Counted from the first letter of the stretch, positions 22,133-34,910 are shown. The stretch: 64,000 nucleotides of DNA from Vitellaria paradoxa (GCA_019916065.1 CM034233.1:39348862-39412861), one strand, 5' to 3'. The notes: generated from the sequence alone by a model not told the origin. A program made the numbers and translations.

Positions 22133-22687
22133 ATATTTAATTTTTTTTTATATTTATTTAAGCATTATACTAAATTTATACTGGAAAATTTAAAATGGTA
22201 ACGTATCAATAATAGTAGATAGCATAATAAAAACAAAATCATAATTGTTACACTATCTGAAAATTACAAATTACAACTAAATTTGTTTACATTATAATTA
22301 AAAATGAAAATATATAGGATCAATTTTATATCGAGGGACAAAGAGACTTTGATAATTCCAAATTTAGCTCCTTGCCCTGCTTAACTTTTCAACTTTCTCT
22401 TGGTCTCGTCCGATGTTGGCCAAATTATTAAAAACTATAAAATAATATAAATAAATTCAACTAATCATATAATTAAATTTGACTAATCCTTGAGACTCTA
22501 TAGTTAAGGTCGAGTAAATCATGTAGTAACCCTATGAATAATGATTGGGTAAGTCATCCAGTAAGTTTGAGAAGATTCGAACTAATGATGAAAGAAAATT
22601 CAAAATTTTACCAATTAAGCTATCACTCATGATTCATATGCTAATTACCCTAAATTAAAAAGTTTAAAAAGAAATTACAAAATATTT
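22133..22687. other. AT-rich noncoding DNA
   Basis: I see no coding sequence or element terminus, apart from the 8-bp duplication AAATATTT (22680-22687) that belongs to the inverted-repeat element on the right. Confidence 0.4.
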
Positions 22688-23618
22688 TAGGGTTATTGCC
22701 TTTATATCCCTTGTACTTAGGGTCAAAATCGCTTGCACCCCTTATATCTCATTATTATGCACTAATATCTCCTGTACTCAAGAGTAAAATGTAATAGTAG
22801 ACGACGTCACGTTGAGTTGTAAAATGACAGAATTGCCTTCTTTTTCTTATTCCTCACCATGCACTTCTCTCTTATCTGTTCTTCCACTTCAAATTCTAAG
22901 TATATAATCACAAACTCAAGAAGCCTTCTTCAAATTCCAAACATTTAAGGACAAACTCAGAAAATCTTTCCCAATTTTGAAAATTTTCTTGGAGAGTATA
23001 TTAAAAAATAAAATAAATTTTATTCAAAACCCACAATTGGAAACCCTCTCAATTGGAAAATTCTCAGAGAAATAAATTAAAAACCTTCCAAAGACTGTCT
23101 CAAACTTAAAAGGAAAATTAACATACATAAAAATCATAAAGAAAATTAACAATTCCATACTCGTTATCTACTAAACTATATATATATGAATGTATGCAAA
23201 TTTTTTGGGGTTCTAGAACGGGAAAATTAAGAGTTTTGAAAGCAGGATCTAGTGCTTGCATGTGTATCGTTGAGAGAGAGGAATTCATACTCATGGTTGG
23301 AGAAGAGTAAGTTACGATACAAGAATAGACTAGAGGGTGTCGGGTTGGTGGCAACTTCATCTATCGACGATGAGAGATGGGGTGGTGAGAGATCTCCCAT
23401 GCCCTATGGGCATTTTAATATATATTAAAATTATATTTTCCTTGGATATTAAATATTTATTTTTTTATTTAACTGTATCTCATGCAGTATTAATTTTAAC
23501 AGTTCTATCCACTATTGTAATTTTTTCGCGAATATAAGAGATATGAGTGCATAATAACGAAATATAGGAGGTGTAAGTGATTTGGATCCCAATACAGGAA
23601 GTATAAGGACATACTCTA
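22688..23618. mobile_element. 931-bp DNA element with long terminal inverted repeats
   Basis: The left end TAGGGTTATTGCC.. and the right end ..GGACATACTCTA are imperfect inverted repeats over about 120 bp (shared AAAATCGCTTGCACC / GGTGTAAGTGATTT and TTATTATGCACT / AGTGCATAATAA). An 8-bp direct repeat AAATATTT flanks it (22680-22687 and 23619-23626), or 9 bp if one end base is reassigned. That pattern fits a non-autonomous hAT (8 bp) or Mutator-like (9 bp) DNA transposon. The interior has no transposase; the 80-codon minus-strand frame at 23118-23360 is unlikely to be a gene. Confidence 0.7.
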
Positions 23619-23626
23619 AAATATTT

Positions 23627-25492
23627 CGCATTACGTTACTATAAAATAACTTATTCATGGTGTTATCTCGACCTTCAAAGGCTTAATTTAGGAAAAAAAG
23701 TTAATTTTTTTATAATTAATTAATTAAAGTTATTTTTTATTTGGAAAAAGATAAAAACAAATTCTTTAGTAATTAATTTTTCAATTTTTTTTTTTGTTAA
23801 TGTGACATTTTTGTTTTTCATGACTTAAATGACATTTGAATTAATCATTTAAAAAAGAATTAAAAAATTAAGTAGTTAGAAATTAATTTTTAATTAATGT
23901 TGTGAAACTATACCAAAGAATATAATGATGCAGCGGGCTGTTGTACTCCACAGGTGATGTCATTTTACCTCATCTCTTTGCCTTTTTATTTTGTTAATTA
24001 ATTTATTTTTGTGATCGTAATTGGGCCGTATCAACTTTTGTAAAAATAGGGTTCGTTGGCAACTCAAAAAAAAAAAAATAAAATAAAATAAAATAACTAA
24101 AAAAGGTTAAAAAATTACAAAAATTTTCAAATTTATCCAATCAAATTTTATCATTTATCATTTTTATATCACATTAACCCTATTTTTTAGATTTTTTGGT
24201 TTTTTTTAACTCCAAACGCCCCATAATTTCAAATTTGTGATCAAACGTATCCTGAATTCTAAATTTTTAGTGGTCATCTAATATTACAAAATTATTAAAA
24301 AAAAAAAAAACATCTGAAGTGAAAAAGGGAGCACTGACATATTGGAAGATTACTCTGATTAGAAAGGAGGAAAGGAATAGTTGTCAGAACATAACCCATG
24401 AATATTTCCACGTATATTCCCTAGCTTCCACCTCCCCCCTTCCTTGCGGAGGGATTTTAAGTTTTTAGCAACTTTAGTTTTTATTTATTTTTTTAAATTG
24501 TTTAAAATTATCTACTTACATTCTATTTATTTTTAATTGCAAAGAGCAAACATATTAAATGAATAAAAATTTAAAAAATTAACTACAAATTAACTAATTT
24601 TTTTCTTCTCAAATACAAAAACAAATTAAGTTTTTAACTTTTACTTGTATAAAAAACTATAATTTTTTCATCCCAAACTAACCCTTCAAAAGGAATGAAA
24701 AGATTTCAATGGATCTATTTCGTAACATTTATATTTATTTTAATGTTTATAAATTTTTAAAAATTGACAATAGAAACTTATTCGATAAATCTATTTTTAT
24801 TTATAGTTGACAACAAAATGAAAACTTATACATAAAAAAGTGAAAATCATGTTTTTACTCTCTCTTTTTTTTATTTTATAAATATTTTATCAATTTTAAT
24901 ACTTTGTTAATTTTTGTTGTGTCATATTAAAATGAGTTATTTTATTCAAATATTTTATTAAACTAAAATTATTTTTAATACATAATATATTATTATAATG
25001 ATTGATTTTATTGAATTCAAATTTTTAATAAGCAACAATTAGCTCTTAAAATGATTTAGTTTATTTAAATATATTATTAAATTAAATTAATCTTAATAAG
25101 CAAAATATAATTCATTAATAAATAACTTTATTTATTAATATACTTTATTGAAATTAATTACTATTAAAAATAAATTTTATAATGTTAAATTAATTAATTT
25201 GAATTATATTCTATTAATTAAATTAATTTTATAACAAAATTTAGTAAAATTAAATATTTTATTAAAATAAAATTGCATTATATCAAATATATTTTTTGTT
25301 TTTATTTCATAGGAAAAAAATAAAAAATTGAAAACAAAAAACTAAAACTAAAAATAGTTAAATATAAATAAAAAATTATAAATGTTATTAAAGGGGCCGT
25401 AATATTGCACTTTTTTTTTTCATTTCTTTTCGTCCATGGAATACATTATTTGTTTTAGTATCATTTCTCTCAACGATCATATTTGTTTTTGT
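23627..25492. other. Extremely AT-rich intergenic DNA
   Basis: No gene, RNA or element ends could be read. Between about 24460 and 25400 the sequence is almost all A and T, with many short ATTAATT-type blocks and AAATA microsatellite (24070-24095). It may act as a matrix-attachment-type or nucleosome-poor region, but nothing in the sequence proves that. Confidence 0.5.
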
Positions 25493-25511
25493 CTATTCCA
25501 TTCAATGCAAT

Positions 25512-27757
25512 AAAACCAAACCAAACCAAACCTTTTCCCACTAAGTAGGGTTGGTTATATGGATTTGTCGACACCAATTAGATTTATTTAGGGTCATGTC
25601 CTCCGATAGATCTAGGTAGGTCAGGTCATGTTTAATAGTTTCTTTCCAACTTCTCTTGAGTCTTCCTCTACCTCTCCTACTCTTGGCAATCTCCATACTT
25701 TCACACCTTCTAACAGGTGCCTCCACTGAACGCCTTCTAACATGGCCAAACCATCTTAATCGATTTTCTCTCATTTTATCTTCAATCGGTGCTATTCCTA
25801 CTTTGTCCCTAATCTCCTCGTTCTTAATCCTATCTTTCCTTGTAATCCCACACATCTATCTTAGCATCCTCATCTCCGCAACTGCCATCTTCTGGCCATG
25901 ATTATGCTTTACTGCCCAACACTATTATCTATATAGCAACGATGGTCTAACCGCCATCTTATAATACTTTTCGATCGCATAAGACCCCGAAGCACTCCTT
26001 CATTTGGTCTATCCGGCTTGAATCCTATGACTTACATCAGTATCAATCCCTCCATCTTGTTGCACCATAGATCCAAGGTACCTAAATTTATCTTTCTCTA
26101 CAATCTTTTGTGTGCCTAAACTTACTTCTATACTACCCGTTATCCTACTTTGACTAAACTTACATTCTATATATTCCGTCTTGCATTGGCTTAGCCTAAA
26201 CCCTTTTGTCTCTAACGTTTCTCGCCACAATTCTAGCTTAGCATTCACTCCTTCTCTCGTCTCATCTACTAAAATAATATCATCTGCAAATAGCATATAC
26301 CACGGCACGTTATCCTAAATGTCTTATAATCTCATCCATAACTAAAGCAAACAAGTACGGGCTTAACGGTGAGCCTTGATGTAAACCAATCGTGATAGGG
26401 AACTCGTTAGTCTCTCTACCAGTCATCTGTATAGATGTCATGGCTCTATTATACATGTCCTTTATCACCTCAATAGATGCAACACACGCTCCTTTCTTTT
26501 CCAATACTCTCTATAGAATCTCCCTAGGAACCTGATCATATGCCTTCTCTAAATCAATGAACACCATATATAAATCTTTTTGACTTTCTCTATACTATTC
26601 AATTAACCTCCTCAAGAGAAAGATGGCCTCCATGGTTGATCTTCCAGGCGTGAAACCAAATTGATTCTCTGAAACATTTGTTGTCCTTCTTAGTCTTCTC
26701 TCAATAACTCTCTCCCATAATTTCATCGTATGGCTCATCAATTTAATCCCGTGGTAGTTCACACAGTTTTGAATATCTCTTTTGTTCTTGTATATGGGTA
26801 TAAAGATACTTTTCCTCCATGCATCAGGCATTTTCTTACTCTTTAACACTACATTAAAAAGTTTTGTCAACCAACTTATGCCATCCTCTCCTAAGCACCT
26901 CCAAACCTCAATAGGGATACCATCTGGCCCAACCGCTTTCCCATTCTTCATCATTTTAATACTTCTTTTACTTCTTCCCTACTGATTCTCTATAGAACAT
27001 AAGATTTAATTCTTCCCTAAAAGTGGTAAATTGGCCCAATTGTATGTCACTACTATTGCTTTCGTTAAATAACTTGTAGAAATAGCTCTTTCAATGCTCC
27101 TTTATCTCCTCTTCCTTTACTAATACCTTTTCATCCTCATCCTTAATGCATTTAACTTGGTTTAAATCATTGGTATGTCTATCTCTGGATTTAGCAAGCT
27201 TGAATATCTCTCTTTCGCCCTCCTTAGTGTCAAGTCACCTATATAAATCCTCAAATGTCTTTGCCTTAGCCTCACTAACTGCCTTTTTGGTTTCTCTTCT
27301 AGCTTCTCTATACCTCTCCAAGTTTGCTTCATTTCGGTCGTTTTGCCAAGATTTAAAATACTCTCTTTTAACTCTTATCTTGTCTTGGACGGCCTCGTTC
27401 CACCACCATGTCTCTTTCTGTACCGGAGCATTCCCTTTGGATTCTCCTAAGATTTCTTTCCCTACTCTACTAATACACTTTGCTACCTTATCCCACATAA
27501 TATTTGCACTCTCATTTACCATCCAAATGTCTTTCTCTAGTAATCTTTCCCTGAATGCTGGTTGCTTATCACCTTTCAAGTTCCACCATTTAGTCTTTGA
27601 GCATCTATACGACTTCTTTTTTTCTAGTCCACCTTTGAGGCTGCACATCTATAACCAACAACCTATGTTGAGCAATCAAGCTCCCCCCCGGTATAACTTT
27701 ACAATCTTTACAAGCTACGCGGTCTCTTTTCCTAGTGAAGAAGAAGTTAATCTGTCT
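25512..27757 (-). mobile_element. RTE-type LINE, 5'-truncated, with 19-bp target duplication
   Basis: CTATTCCATTYAATGCAAT occurs directly before (25493-25511) and after (27758-27776) the element, differing at one base: a target-site duplication of LINE integration. The 3' end on the minus strand is a GGTTT pentamer tail (plus-strand ACCAA repeats, 25514-25531). Minus-strand frames give the whole reverse transcriptase but only the tail of the endonuclease, so the copy is truncated at its 5' end to 2.25 kb. Confidence 0.85.
25541..27750 (-). pseudogene. RTE-clade endonuclease/reverse transcriptase, broken into frames
   Basis: Order on the minus strand: endonuclease C-terminal part and linker (27648-27235, WWWNEAVQDKIRVKREYFK); RT fingers GKAVGPDGIPIEVWRCLGEDG (from about 26945) and YHGIKLMSHTMKLWERVIE; FGFTPGRSTMEAIFLLR; palm GLHQGSPLSPYLFALVMDE (about 26390); catalytic FADDIIL (about 26290); then the C-terminal RTE motif [12 protein letters not shown]; and the thumb-side [13 protein letters not shown] (about 25760). 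The FADD aspartates are preserved. Frames break at about 26310, 26505-26595 and 27000-27235. It would have copied its own RNA at nicked chromosomal targets; it cannot now. Confidence 0.85.
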
Positions 27758-27776
27758 CTATTCCATTTAATGCAAT

Positions 27777-28191
27777 GATTAAAAAAAAATCAGGGCTTAT
27801 CTTATGACCCTTATTTTTGTTTAAAAATTAGAGTAATTAAATACAAATATATATATATATACATATTTTTAACATACGTTGGCCCCTCATCTATGCCAAA
27901 TTATTCAGTCATATGTAGTTGGTTTTTAATGCTGCAAATTTGTGCCACCTTAGAAAACAATCCAACTACGGGGTGTTTAAAGTTACAAAAATTGAAATAA
28001 AATGTGATTTGTGTTACTTTTTTCCATGTGAAGTGTATACTATAAACCATAAAAAATAGAGAAAAATAATTTCATTTGAATAGATTTTCATCCGTTTGAA
28101 CGAATTTGGACAGAAATTTTTTGAATTTTCTAATAGAATTTTTTGAGATTTATAGAAAAAAATTTTTGATTTTTAAATTTATTTTTACTAT
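27777..28191. other. Noncoding spacer between RTE and Tat LTR
   Basis: I see only AT-rich sequence with a TA microsatellite (27848-27861) and no readable gene. Confidence 0.4.
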
Positions 28192-29000
28192 TGATAACTC
28201 AATAAACTTGTATCCTCTTGGAAGTCTAATCCAAGTTCGAAAAGTTGTCTAGAACACCAGTGTAGTGCCTGCCAAAAAATCTCTAATGCTTACATTAGTA
28301 AGAGAGTTGAGAGAGTAATTTGCTAGAGTTTTCAGTAAGGTAAATGAGTTATACTCGTATCCTTGTGAAGTAGTGATATATATATATATAAGAAACCTCA
28401 TTCTCCAATGGTGTGATGCCAGTTATATTGTAAATTTCAAGGTTGGTTTCTTAATTCATTAGCCAATATGTTGTGTCCGATGTGGTTTATAATAGTACTT
28501 TTATGGATGTATATATAGGAATTGTCAAGAGAGGGCTACTTTGGTGGGAACAATTCAACTGAAATGCTTAGTCAAAGATCGGTCAGGTGATTAGGTCCAA
28601 TTGAAGGTGTCCTTACTCGGATGCCCTCAATCAGGTATGGGTCAAACGGGAAACTTAACTATTTAGGTGATACGGGATCTCCCTATATCAGATGCCCCCA
28701 GTTTCCCTAGCCTCTTGAGCGAGATTAGGGGAATCTGACAATTATTTATTCTTTTATCCTATACATGTATTTAATGCACCGGAGACGTGATGATGTTACT
28801 ACAGTAGTGATGAAATGTTATTATTTTTATTTCTCTTGCCACATGTTAACCTTGGATATATCAAAGATTTAAAAAATATACAAACTAATCCTGGCCATGA
28901 CACAAACCAATCTCAGTCTTTGAATTCGAAGCAGGATTTTGTATTTTGATACCCTCACTTCAAACCCTTCACCTTCATTTTTACTACAGTTTTCTCGAGA
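28192..29000 (-). repeat. Tat-type gypsy LTR (minus), second copy of the pattern at 7484
   Basis: It starts TGATAACTC and contains GTGTAGTGCCTGCCAAAAA (about 28261-28279), the same motif as at 7557, plus a TA-rich TATA region (about 28376-28391) on the minus strand. The right end is undefined. Like the LTR at 7484-8560 it is followed on the right by a plus-strand PF04195-like ORF, so it is the 3' LTR of a minus-strand Tat element. Confidence 0.5.
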
Positions 29001-29173
29001 CTCTGCATCATTCGACTTCATTAGCACTCCTCCTCCAATTTGTTAAGCAACACCTTCCATTGTCTTAGTGAGTTTCATTTGTTTGCGATTTCTCTTCCTC
29101 ATCTTTTCCATCTTTATATGCGCTAGTTCATTCATTGCGGTCTTTGGTACGAGCATAGAAATCATCGAATTCC

Positions 29174-30206
29174 TCACTTGGAAGGGTTCGTAGGTGACCA
29201 TAGATTCATTAAGGTGGTCTTTGATGTTTTGATTTTTGAATCATTCATTGGGGGACTCCAAGAACTAGACGATAGGAGGATTGTTAGTAACCTTGAATTA
29301 ATATCCATGGCCGATTTCGAGGAAACCCATACCAGCCATTCAGCGGACTTGGTTAGGGTTAGGAGGACCATGTTCGCATCTCATTCTACAGCTAGAGTTG
29401 AGGCCCAGGCTGAGAGCACTGGGCCAATAGTTGATGCTTTTGGTCATGAGCTTGTTGATTTTAGCCATTTGGTTTGGGAGCGGCCTCAATTTTACGTCAA
29501 GGATATTGCTTATCTATAGACACAGCGAAGATTCAGTAGCTCTGGTCTGCCTTCCAATTTCCTCAGACGCTCTCCTTCTAGGTGCCTGAGGCAAGTGATA
29601 GGGCCTACTTTCCAAGACATGATGAGGTTACTATATACGAAGGTGCCCTAATCAGGGGTCTTTGTTTTCACCTAACTAGGCCCGTTTAGGAGATTCTGGA
29701 CCGATTGAGCTTAGCACTTGGTTAGATTTTTCCCAATAGTTAGAGAATCATGATAAGGTACTTAGTCTTGTGGAAGGCATCTACCGGCTATGAATTGTTG
29801 GCTGATGAGTTCTTATATTGCTACAAGGTGATTGAGGCAGGCAAGGGTTAGTGGTTCTACTCAGGCAAGGGTTAGTGGTTCTACTCAGGCAAAGAGAAGG
29901 ATTTCAACTTGATGACCTAACTGCCAATTTCCAAGAAGGGTTGGAAGGACAAATTTTTCTTCTTCATTTATGCGGATGGATGGGAGTTCTAGCTATGGGA
30001 ACCTGCTAACACATCAGTTATTAGGGTCCTAAGACACTAGGCTGCTCGACGAAGAAATGTATCTACATTTTGAATTTTTCTCTTTTCTCTGATTCAATGC
30101 ATTGGTTATTGTATATTCTGCTAACTCTCTTTCTCCCATTTTTTCTATGAATAGCTCGAGCCCAACCAAGGTTATCTGACAAGCTGAAGGCCAGGGTGAA
30201 GCTCGT
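29174..30206 (+). pseudogene. Tat antisense ORF (PF04195-like), first part
   Basis: The open N-terminal frame (29178-29519) has KVVFDVLIFESFIGG, SMADFEETHTS and YVKDIAYL. Beyond the stop at 29517-29519, other frames keep the family motifs YEGALIRGLCFHL (about 29635), LADEFLYCY-like sequence (about 29800) and WKDKFFFFIYADGWEF (about 29945-29990). A 28-bp direct duplication (GGCAAGGGTTAGTGGTTCTA, 29845-29900) interrupts it. The same ORF type lies at 11780-13130. The coding sequence is cut at 30206 by a solo LTR and resumes at 31703. Confidence 0.6.
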
Positions 30207-31702
30207 TGATTACACTTGAAAAGTGTAAGTACAAACTCCATTTTTAACATTTATTAATGCATTTAAGTAATTAATTTTAGAGTTTTGTTATTATTTTATT
30301 ACTTATGGAATTTATTTTCTAAATTGCAGGAAAAAGGGCGAAATAATCATAATTAATAGTGATGAAAGTGGTTTAGAAGATGGAGAGGACACTGTGGTCC
30401 GGACACCCCCTCGGGTAGTCTAGACCAAGTCAAAAGCCAGGCTGGAAGGAGGAAGTAGAACCTAAAAGAAAAAGGTTCTATGGTCCGGACCACCCGATGT
30501 CCAGACCACAGTAAGTTGCTACACGAGATTTTATCAGCTATTTTTAGGGTTTTTTGTTAGAATATAAATATTATCTTATGTATGGCAGTAAGAACAATTC
30601 CACTTTACTTTTCATTCAAACTTTTGAGAGAGTTTTAGAGTGTTTTTCAGTGTTTGGAGAATGCTTTTGAAATTTGGTGGAGCTTTTGTAGGGATCGTTA
30701 CAGCTTTCGTAGTTCGTTATTACACATTGAATCAAATTTTAAAGTACGTTGTTTTTCACTTTTTATTTTAATAATATCATCTTTACGATTCATTCTTTAG
30801 TTTAGTATTTTTATTTGTGATTTGTTTGTTATTCATCTTAAAATCATGCTAGTGTAAACCCTTCTTTCTTGATTCAACGAATCACAAGAAAAGGTGGGTT
30901 ATACAAATAATGGGATGTGTGTAGACCCTTCGCATGGTTTACGAAAATTCATGCGTAGGGATCTACACCTTTTAAATCTAATTTCATTTGTTTCAAAAGT
31001 TTTAGAAAACGAAAATTTTTGACTATATTCTCTGTAATCACTTGTAAAGGTTTTTGATTAAAACTTGTTTAATATTTTTAAACAAAATAAAATTGGATTT
31101 GAACCCAAATGTTATCACAGAATATCTTTCTGGTTTTATAATCCTAAACAAGAATATAAAACTGAGTTTTGCGAATTAAAGAACTTTAAACGAAGATATC
31201 TTTCCAATCTATTTGTTCCTTTTAAGTGAACTTTAGATTGTAGTTTTGTACACATCCATTTGTGAAGTGATTAACCCACCTGAAATTGAAAGTTGAATCA
31301 ATAATTGTTTTTGATATTGTTATCATTATTTAAATTAATTCTTTAGTTAGTTAATTGGTTGCTTTGAAATTTTAAACTTGTTAATTTTATGCAATTTATA
31401 CGTTAGTTGAATTCTCTTATTAGTAATCATTTTTCTAGTTGGAAAACCAAAAAAAAAAAATATTTTTTGAATTTCATTGATTAGTTGTTAGTGTGTTATT
31501 TATTTTTATTTTAAAATTTTGAAAACCCTAGAAATTTAGTATTCATCAAACCCTAGAATTTCTTTGAATTTAAAATTGGCAATTTTTGTTGCAACCTAGA
31601 AACTAAAAACATAGGATTCGACCTCAGACTCACCGAGTTAAAACTACACTGCACACCCTTGCACTTGAGGGTTAGTTTAGACGTACTATTTAGATGCGGT
31701 CA
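30207..31702 (+). repeat. Athila-like LTR (copy 3), solo, inside the Tat antisense ORF
   Basis: TGATTACACTTGAAAAGTG at the left and ..GATGCGGTCA at the right are the same family as 15819-17328 in opposite orientation, 1496 bp. It has the terminal stem TTACACTT/AAGTGTAA and paired palindromes at 30392-30428 and 30478-30511. The palindromes read GTGGTCCGGAC... with their reverse complement. No interior sequence flanks it; the antisense ORF continues on the other side, so it is a solo LTR. The flanking pentamers CTCGT and CTTAA match poorly, so the duplication has decayed or the ends are off by a base. Confidence 0.75.
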
Positions 31703-32850
31703 CTTAACCAGGACTACAATGTCCATGAGTCCAATTTTTTAATCAATGTCGAGTTTTTGGCCACTTACATGCTCAACCCTGAGCCAACTGGAGACACTCT
31801 TGCAGCCGAACGTAAGTGGAGTGAGTTCTCAATTTGTTTTCTATTTCTTTTTTCATTCAATCTTACTTCGATCTTACTTTTTTATGCAAATAATCCATCT
31901 CAATCTAGCTCCTTAGTAGCTATGCCTCCTTTCAACATGAACAAGCTAAAAAGAAAGAATAAGCAAACTGCTAATGAAGAGGCTCTGAAGAAGTCAAAGC
32001 TAACCATTGGTGGAGGGTTGGGCATGAAGCATGATCCTCCTGTACCCCAAGCCACTACAAATGATCCAGTCATTATTTATTCGCCTACACGCGAAGTAGT
32101 TGGCGGATCTTTATCTCAACCTGATACTCTGGCCGCTCCTGTTCAATTTGTTAGTTTGGTGTATGATCCTTAGTTGTCCTGGAGAAAATCGATAGTGATG
32201 ATTGAAAACAAAGAGATCAATCAACAAGAAGACTGCACCAGCTACCAATTGGGTCACGATCTCAACCACGACATTGTGTTGGTATAAGTTGTATTGATCA
32301 TACTTGTTCTTTTGTATATGTATTTAGGATTTTGTTGATGGTTTACTTTCTCTTGCATTTTACAGGCTCTTGCTCGATTTGCAATTCTAGTCCATTGCAT
32401 GATGATGGCAGAAAGACAATTGGTGGTTGACGAAAAGCACATAAGTTAGAAGCCGAGGTCGATGCTCACAAATCGAAGGCTTCATTTGTTGCTCGCGAGA
32501 GGGATGCTGCTATTGCTGCCATGGAGGAAGAGAAGAAATTCTCCTCTTAGCTTGAGGATTTAAAGAAAAAATATGAAGCTGAGAGGGTTAAGTTGATCAG
32601 GAAATGCCAGAGGGTTGAGGCAGATGTTGCAAGTACTGTTGAAAGGCTAAAAAACAACAAAGCCTTTCAGGACGAGCTTGAGCCAATTTTTCTTCAAACA
32701 TTTGAAATCGCTTGGGAGAGGGTGGCCGAGTTGTATCCTAATTGACTTTTCAAATCTTCAACAGGTCAATTAGGATACAACCATGGTGGGTGAGGGCAGC
32801 AAGAAAGGGGACAAAGTTGAAGACACCTAATCTAAGGACCCCACTGCTTG
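31703..32850 (+). pseudogene. Tat antisense ORF (PF04195-like), second part
   Basis: It resumes after the solo LTR with DYNVHESNFLINVEFLATYML and TGDTLAAERKWSE, then a Lys-rich linker (NMNKLKRKNKQT). There are intron-like or degenerate gaps at 31820-31920 and 32280-32370. A coiled-coil-like end follows (LEAEVDAHKSKASFVARERDAAIAA... near 32450, ending before 32720). Stops occur at 32171-32173 and later. The final part near 32790-32850 is Lys/Gly-rich. The family's C-terminal region is normally coiled-coil, which fits. Confidence 0.5.
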
Positions 32851-33080
32851 ACTCTCTTTCATTTTTCTCCAAAATATTTTTGTTTGGATGATGTAATTAG
32901 ATGACATTTTCTTTGAATGAATGAATAGCTTTTTGTTTTCCTTTTATTTTTTGAATTTTGAATGAGTGAATTTTGAATTTTGATTTCTGAATGAATGGTT
33001 TTTAGTTTCCTTTTATTTTCTTAGTCGAAAACATTCTTTATTCTTTTCCTTAGATATATTCGAAAAAAATACTTGGTAAA
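32851..33080. other. 3' noncoding end of Tat antisense ORF region
   Basis: T- and A-rich sequence with two near-identical GAATGAATGRNTTTTNG blocks (32917 and 32989) and no coding content. The LINE 3' end begins just to its right. Confidence 0.4.
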
Positions 33081-34910
33081 AAGTTTTTTTTGGGAAAGAT
33101 AAAATAAAATACATTAATAATTAAAGAATAATGTGCAAAACAATAGGGGCACACCCCTAATTCCAATGCAAAAAACCATTACATGATAGATACTTAAACA
33201 AATTACGCTCCTAACACAAATAAGGGAAGAGACCAAATCCGCACTAAATGCCTATTGGAATCTGTTCTTGGAAAAGCCTTGCAATTCATAACACGAAGAC
33301 GAACCAACTACTCTATTTGGCACATAAAAGATACCGCATCAAGGGAGACAAGCTCAAAAACTTGTGAATTCTGCTCTCTCTAGATCAAGCAAACCAAGGC
33401 TGCAAATCCCAACTTACCTAGCACATGATGTAAAGAATGCCCAAATAAATTATATACAGTCCAGTGAGTGATATCCTCCTAAGTAGAAGCAAAACACTAT
33501 AATCCAAGTTTCTTCTATAGTAGAAACCATAACTGTCCTATATAATTACACTAAAAGAAACAAATATGAATGGCCTTCAATAGCATCCTCACAAAATACA
33601 CAATTAGTGGCTGGAAGACTCCCAAGGAAATAAGTCTATCTTGAGTGGTCAATCTCTAACGAATAGCTAACCACAAAATAAAAAAATGTCGAGGAATATG
33701 ATGTTTAAACCAAACAATGGAATACTAATCAATCTCCTCATGATGCTCCAAAATCAGATTCCAAGCTGCCCAAACCAAGAATTCTTGAACTTAATTAGTC
33801 TCCCAAACAATACGATCAGGAGAAGAAATATTTGGTTGAGGCAAGAACTGAGTAGTTCGCCTAAGATCTATAAGATCAAAAGAGTTAACCCCCAACCAAG
33901 CCCACCTACCATTTGCAATAATATCTACCACTTTAGCATCCTTAGGAAGACTAGAGTGATAAATAACCCGAGCATTCAAGGATCTACAAATAGGATCATC
34001 TAGTAACCAAGGATCAAACCATAAAGAAATATTTACACCATCTCCTACTTTATAAGATATATGAGGCAGAATAAAAGACCTTAACTGTAAAATCTTCCTC
34101 CAAGACCAAGAACAATCCTATGGCACCTTAGCAATCCAAAACTAACTCCTCCCCAATAAATTCACCCAAACCTTAGCTGCCCATATAGACAATGAGGAAG
34201 GATCATATAAAAGCTAAATATGCCTAGCAATAGCTGCACCATTTCGATCTTTAATCTTCTTGATACCCAAACTGCCTTCCTTCTTAGGTCTAGTAACCAC
34301 AACCCACGCTACTTTAGCCCCTTTGGTAGAAAGAGAAACACCTTTCCATAGGATTGAACAAAGTTTAGTTTCAAAGGGCTTGATCACTTTGGTGGGTAAT
34401 ATAAATTGAAAGCTCCAATAGGCCTAAGAAAGAAAGAAACTTATTAGTCTAAGACTTCAATCGCTTCAAGATTCTATTCTCTAAATCAACACAATCCATA
34501 GCTCTGAGCTTAGAAGAAAGCAAGGGAACACTCAAATATTTAAGAGGCAAACTGCCTCATCTAAACCCTATAGCAGCAGCAATACGGTCTTTAGTAGCAT
34601 TCTCCACACCCAACACAAACATATCACTCTTGGACAAGTTTGGGATCAAACCTAACAATGCTAAAAAGGTATTTAGTGCATCCTTCAGCAAAGCTACTAA
34701 ATCAACATCTCCATAGCAAAAAAGCATTAAGTCATCAGCAAAGCATAAAGTGAGTAAGAGAAGTCTTCGAACACCTCCAGTGATACCGAAAATTCTCAAA
34801 TAGAGCCACCTTCCGCTTGATGATGTGAGACAAAACCTCGATGCAAATCACAAAAAGATAGGGGGATAAAGGATCACCTTGTCGAAGCCCTTTTTGCCCC
34901 TGAAAGTAAC
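33081..34910 (-). mobile_element. L1-type LINE, 3' part (RT palm to 3' end), split from 49851-54076
   Basis: The minus strand gives the RT block [19 protein letters not shown] (about 34900), catalytic FADDLMLF (about 34740), LIPNLSKSDMF (about 34640) and, lower, a C-terminal zf-RVT-like region (33979-33791, WAWLGVNSFDLIDL). The 3' end carries only a short A8 tail (plus-strand T8 at about 33085). The other half starts after the 14.9-kb chromovirus at 49851; the RT sequence is continuous across the insertion. Stops and frameshifts are common, so the copy is dead. Confidence 0.8.

Noticed and set aside
27146..27778. 210-codon plus-strand reading frame
   Set aside because: It is the antisense of the RTE endonuclease/RT region and runs past the element's end; no family resemblance.
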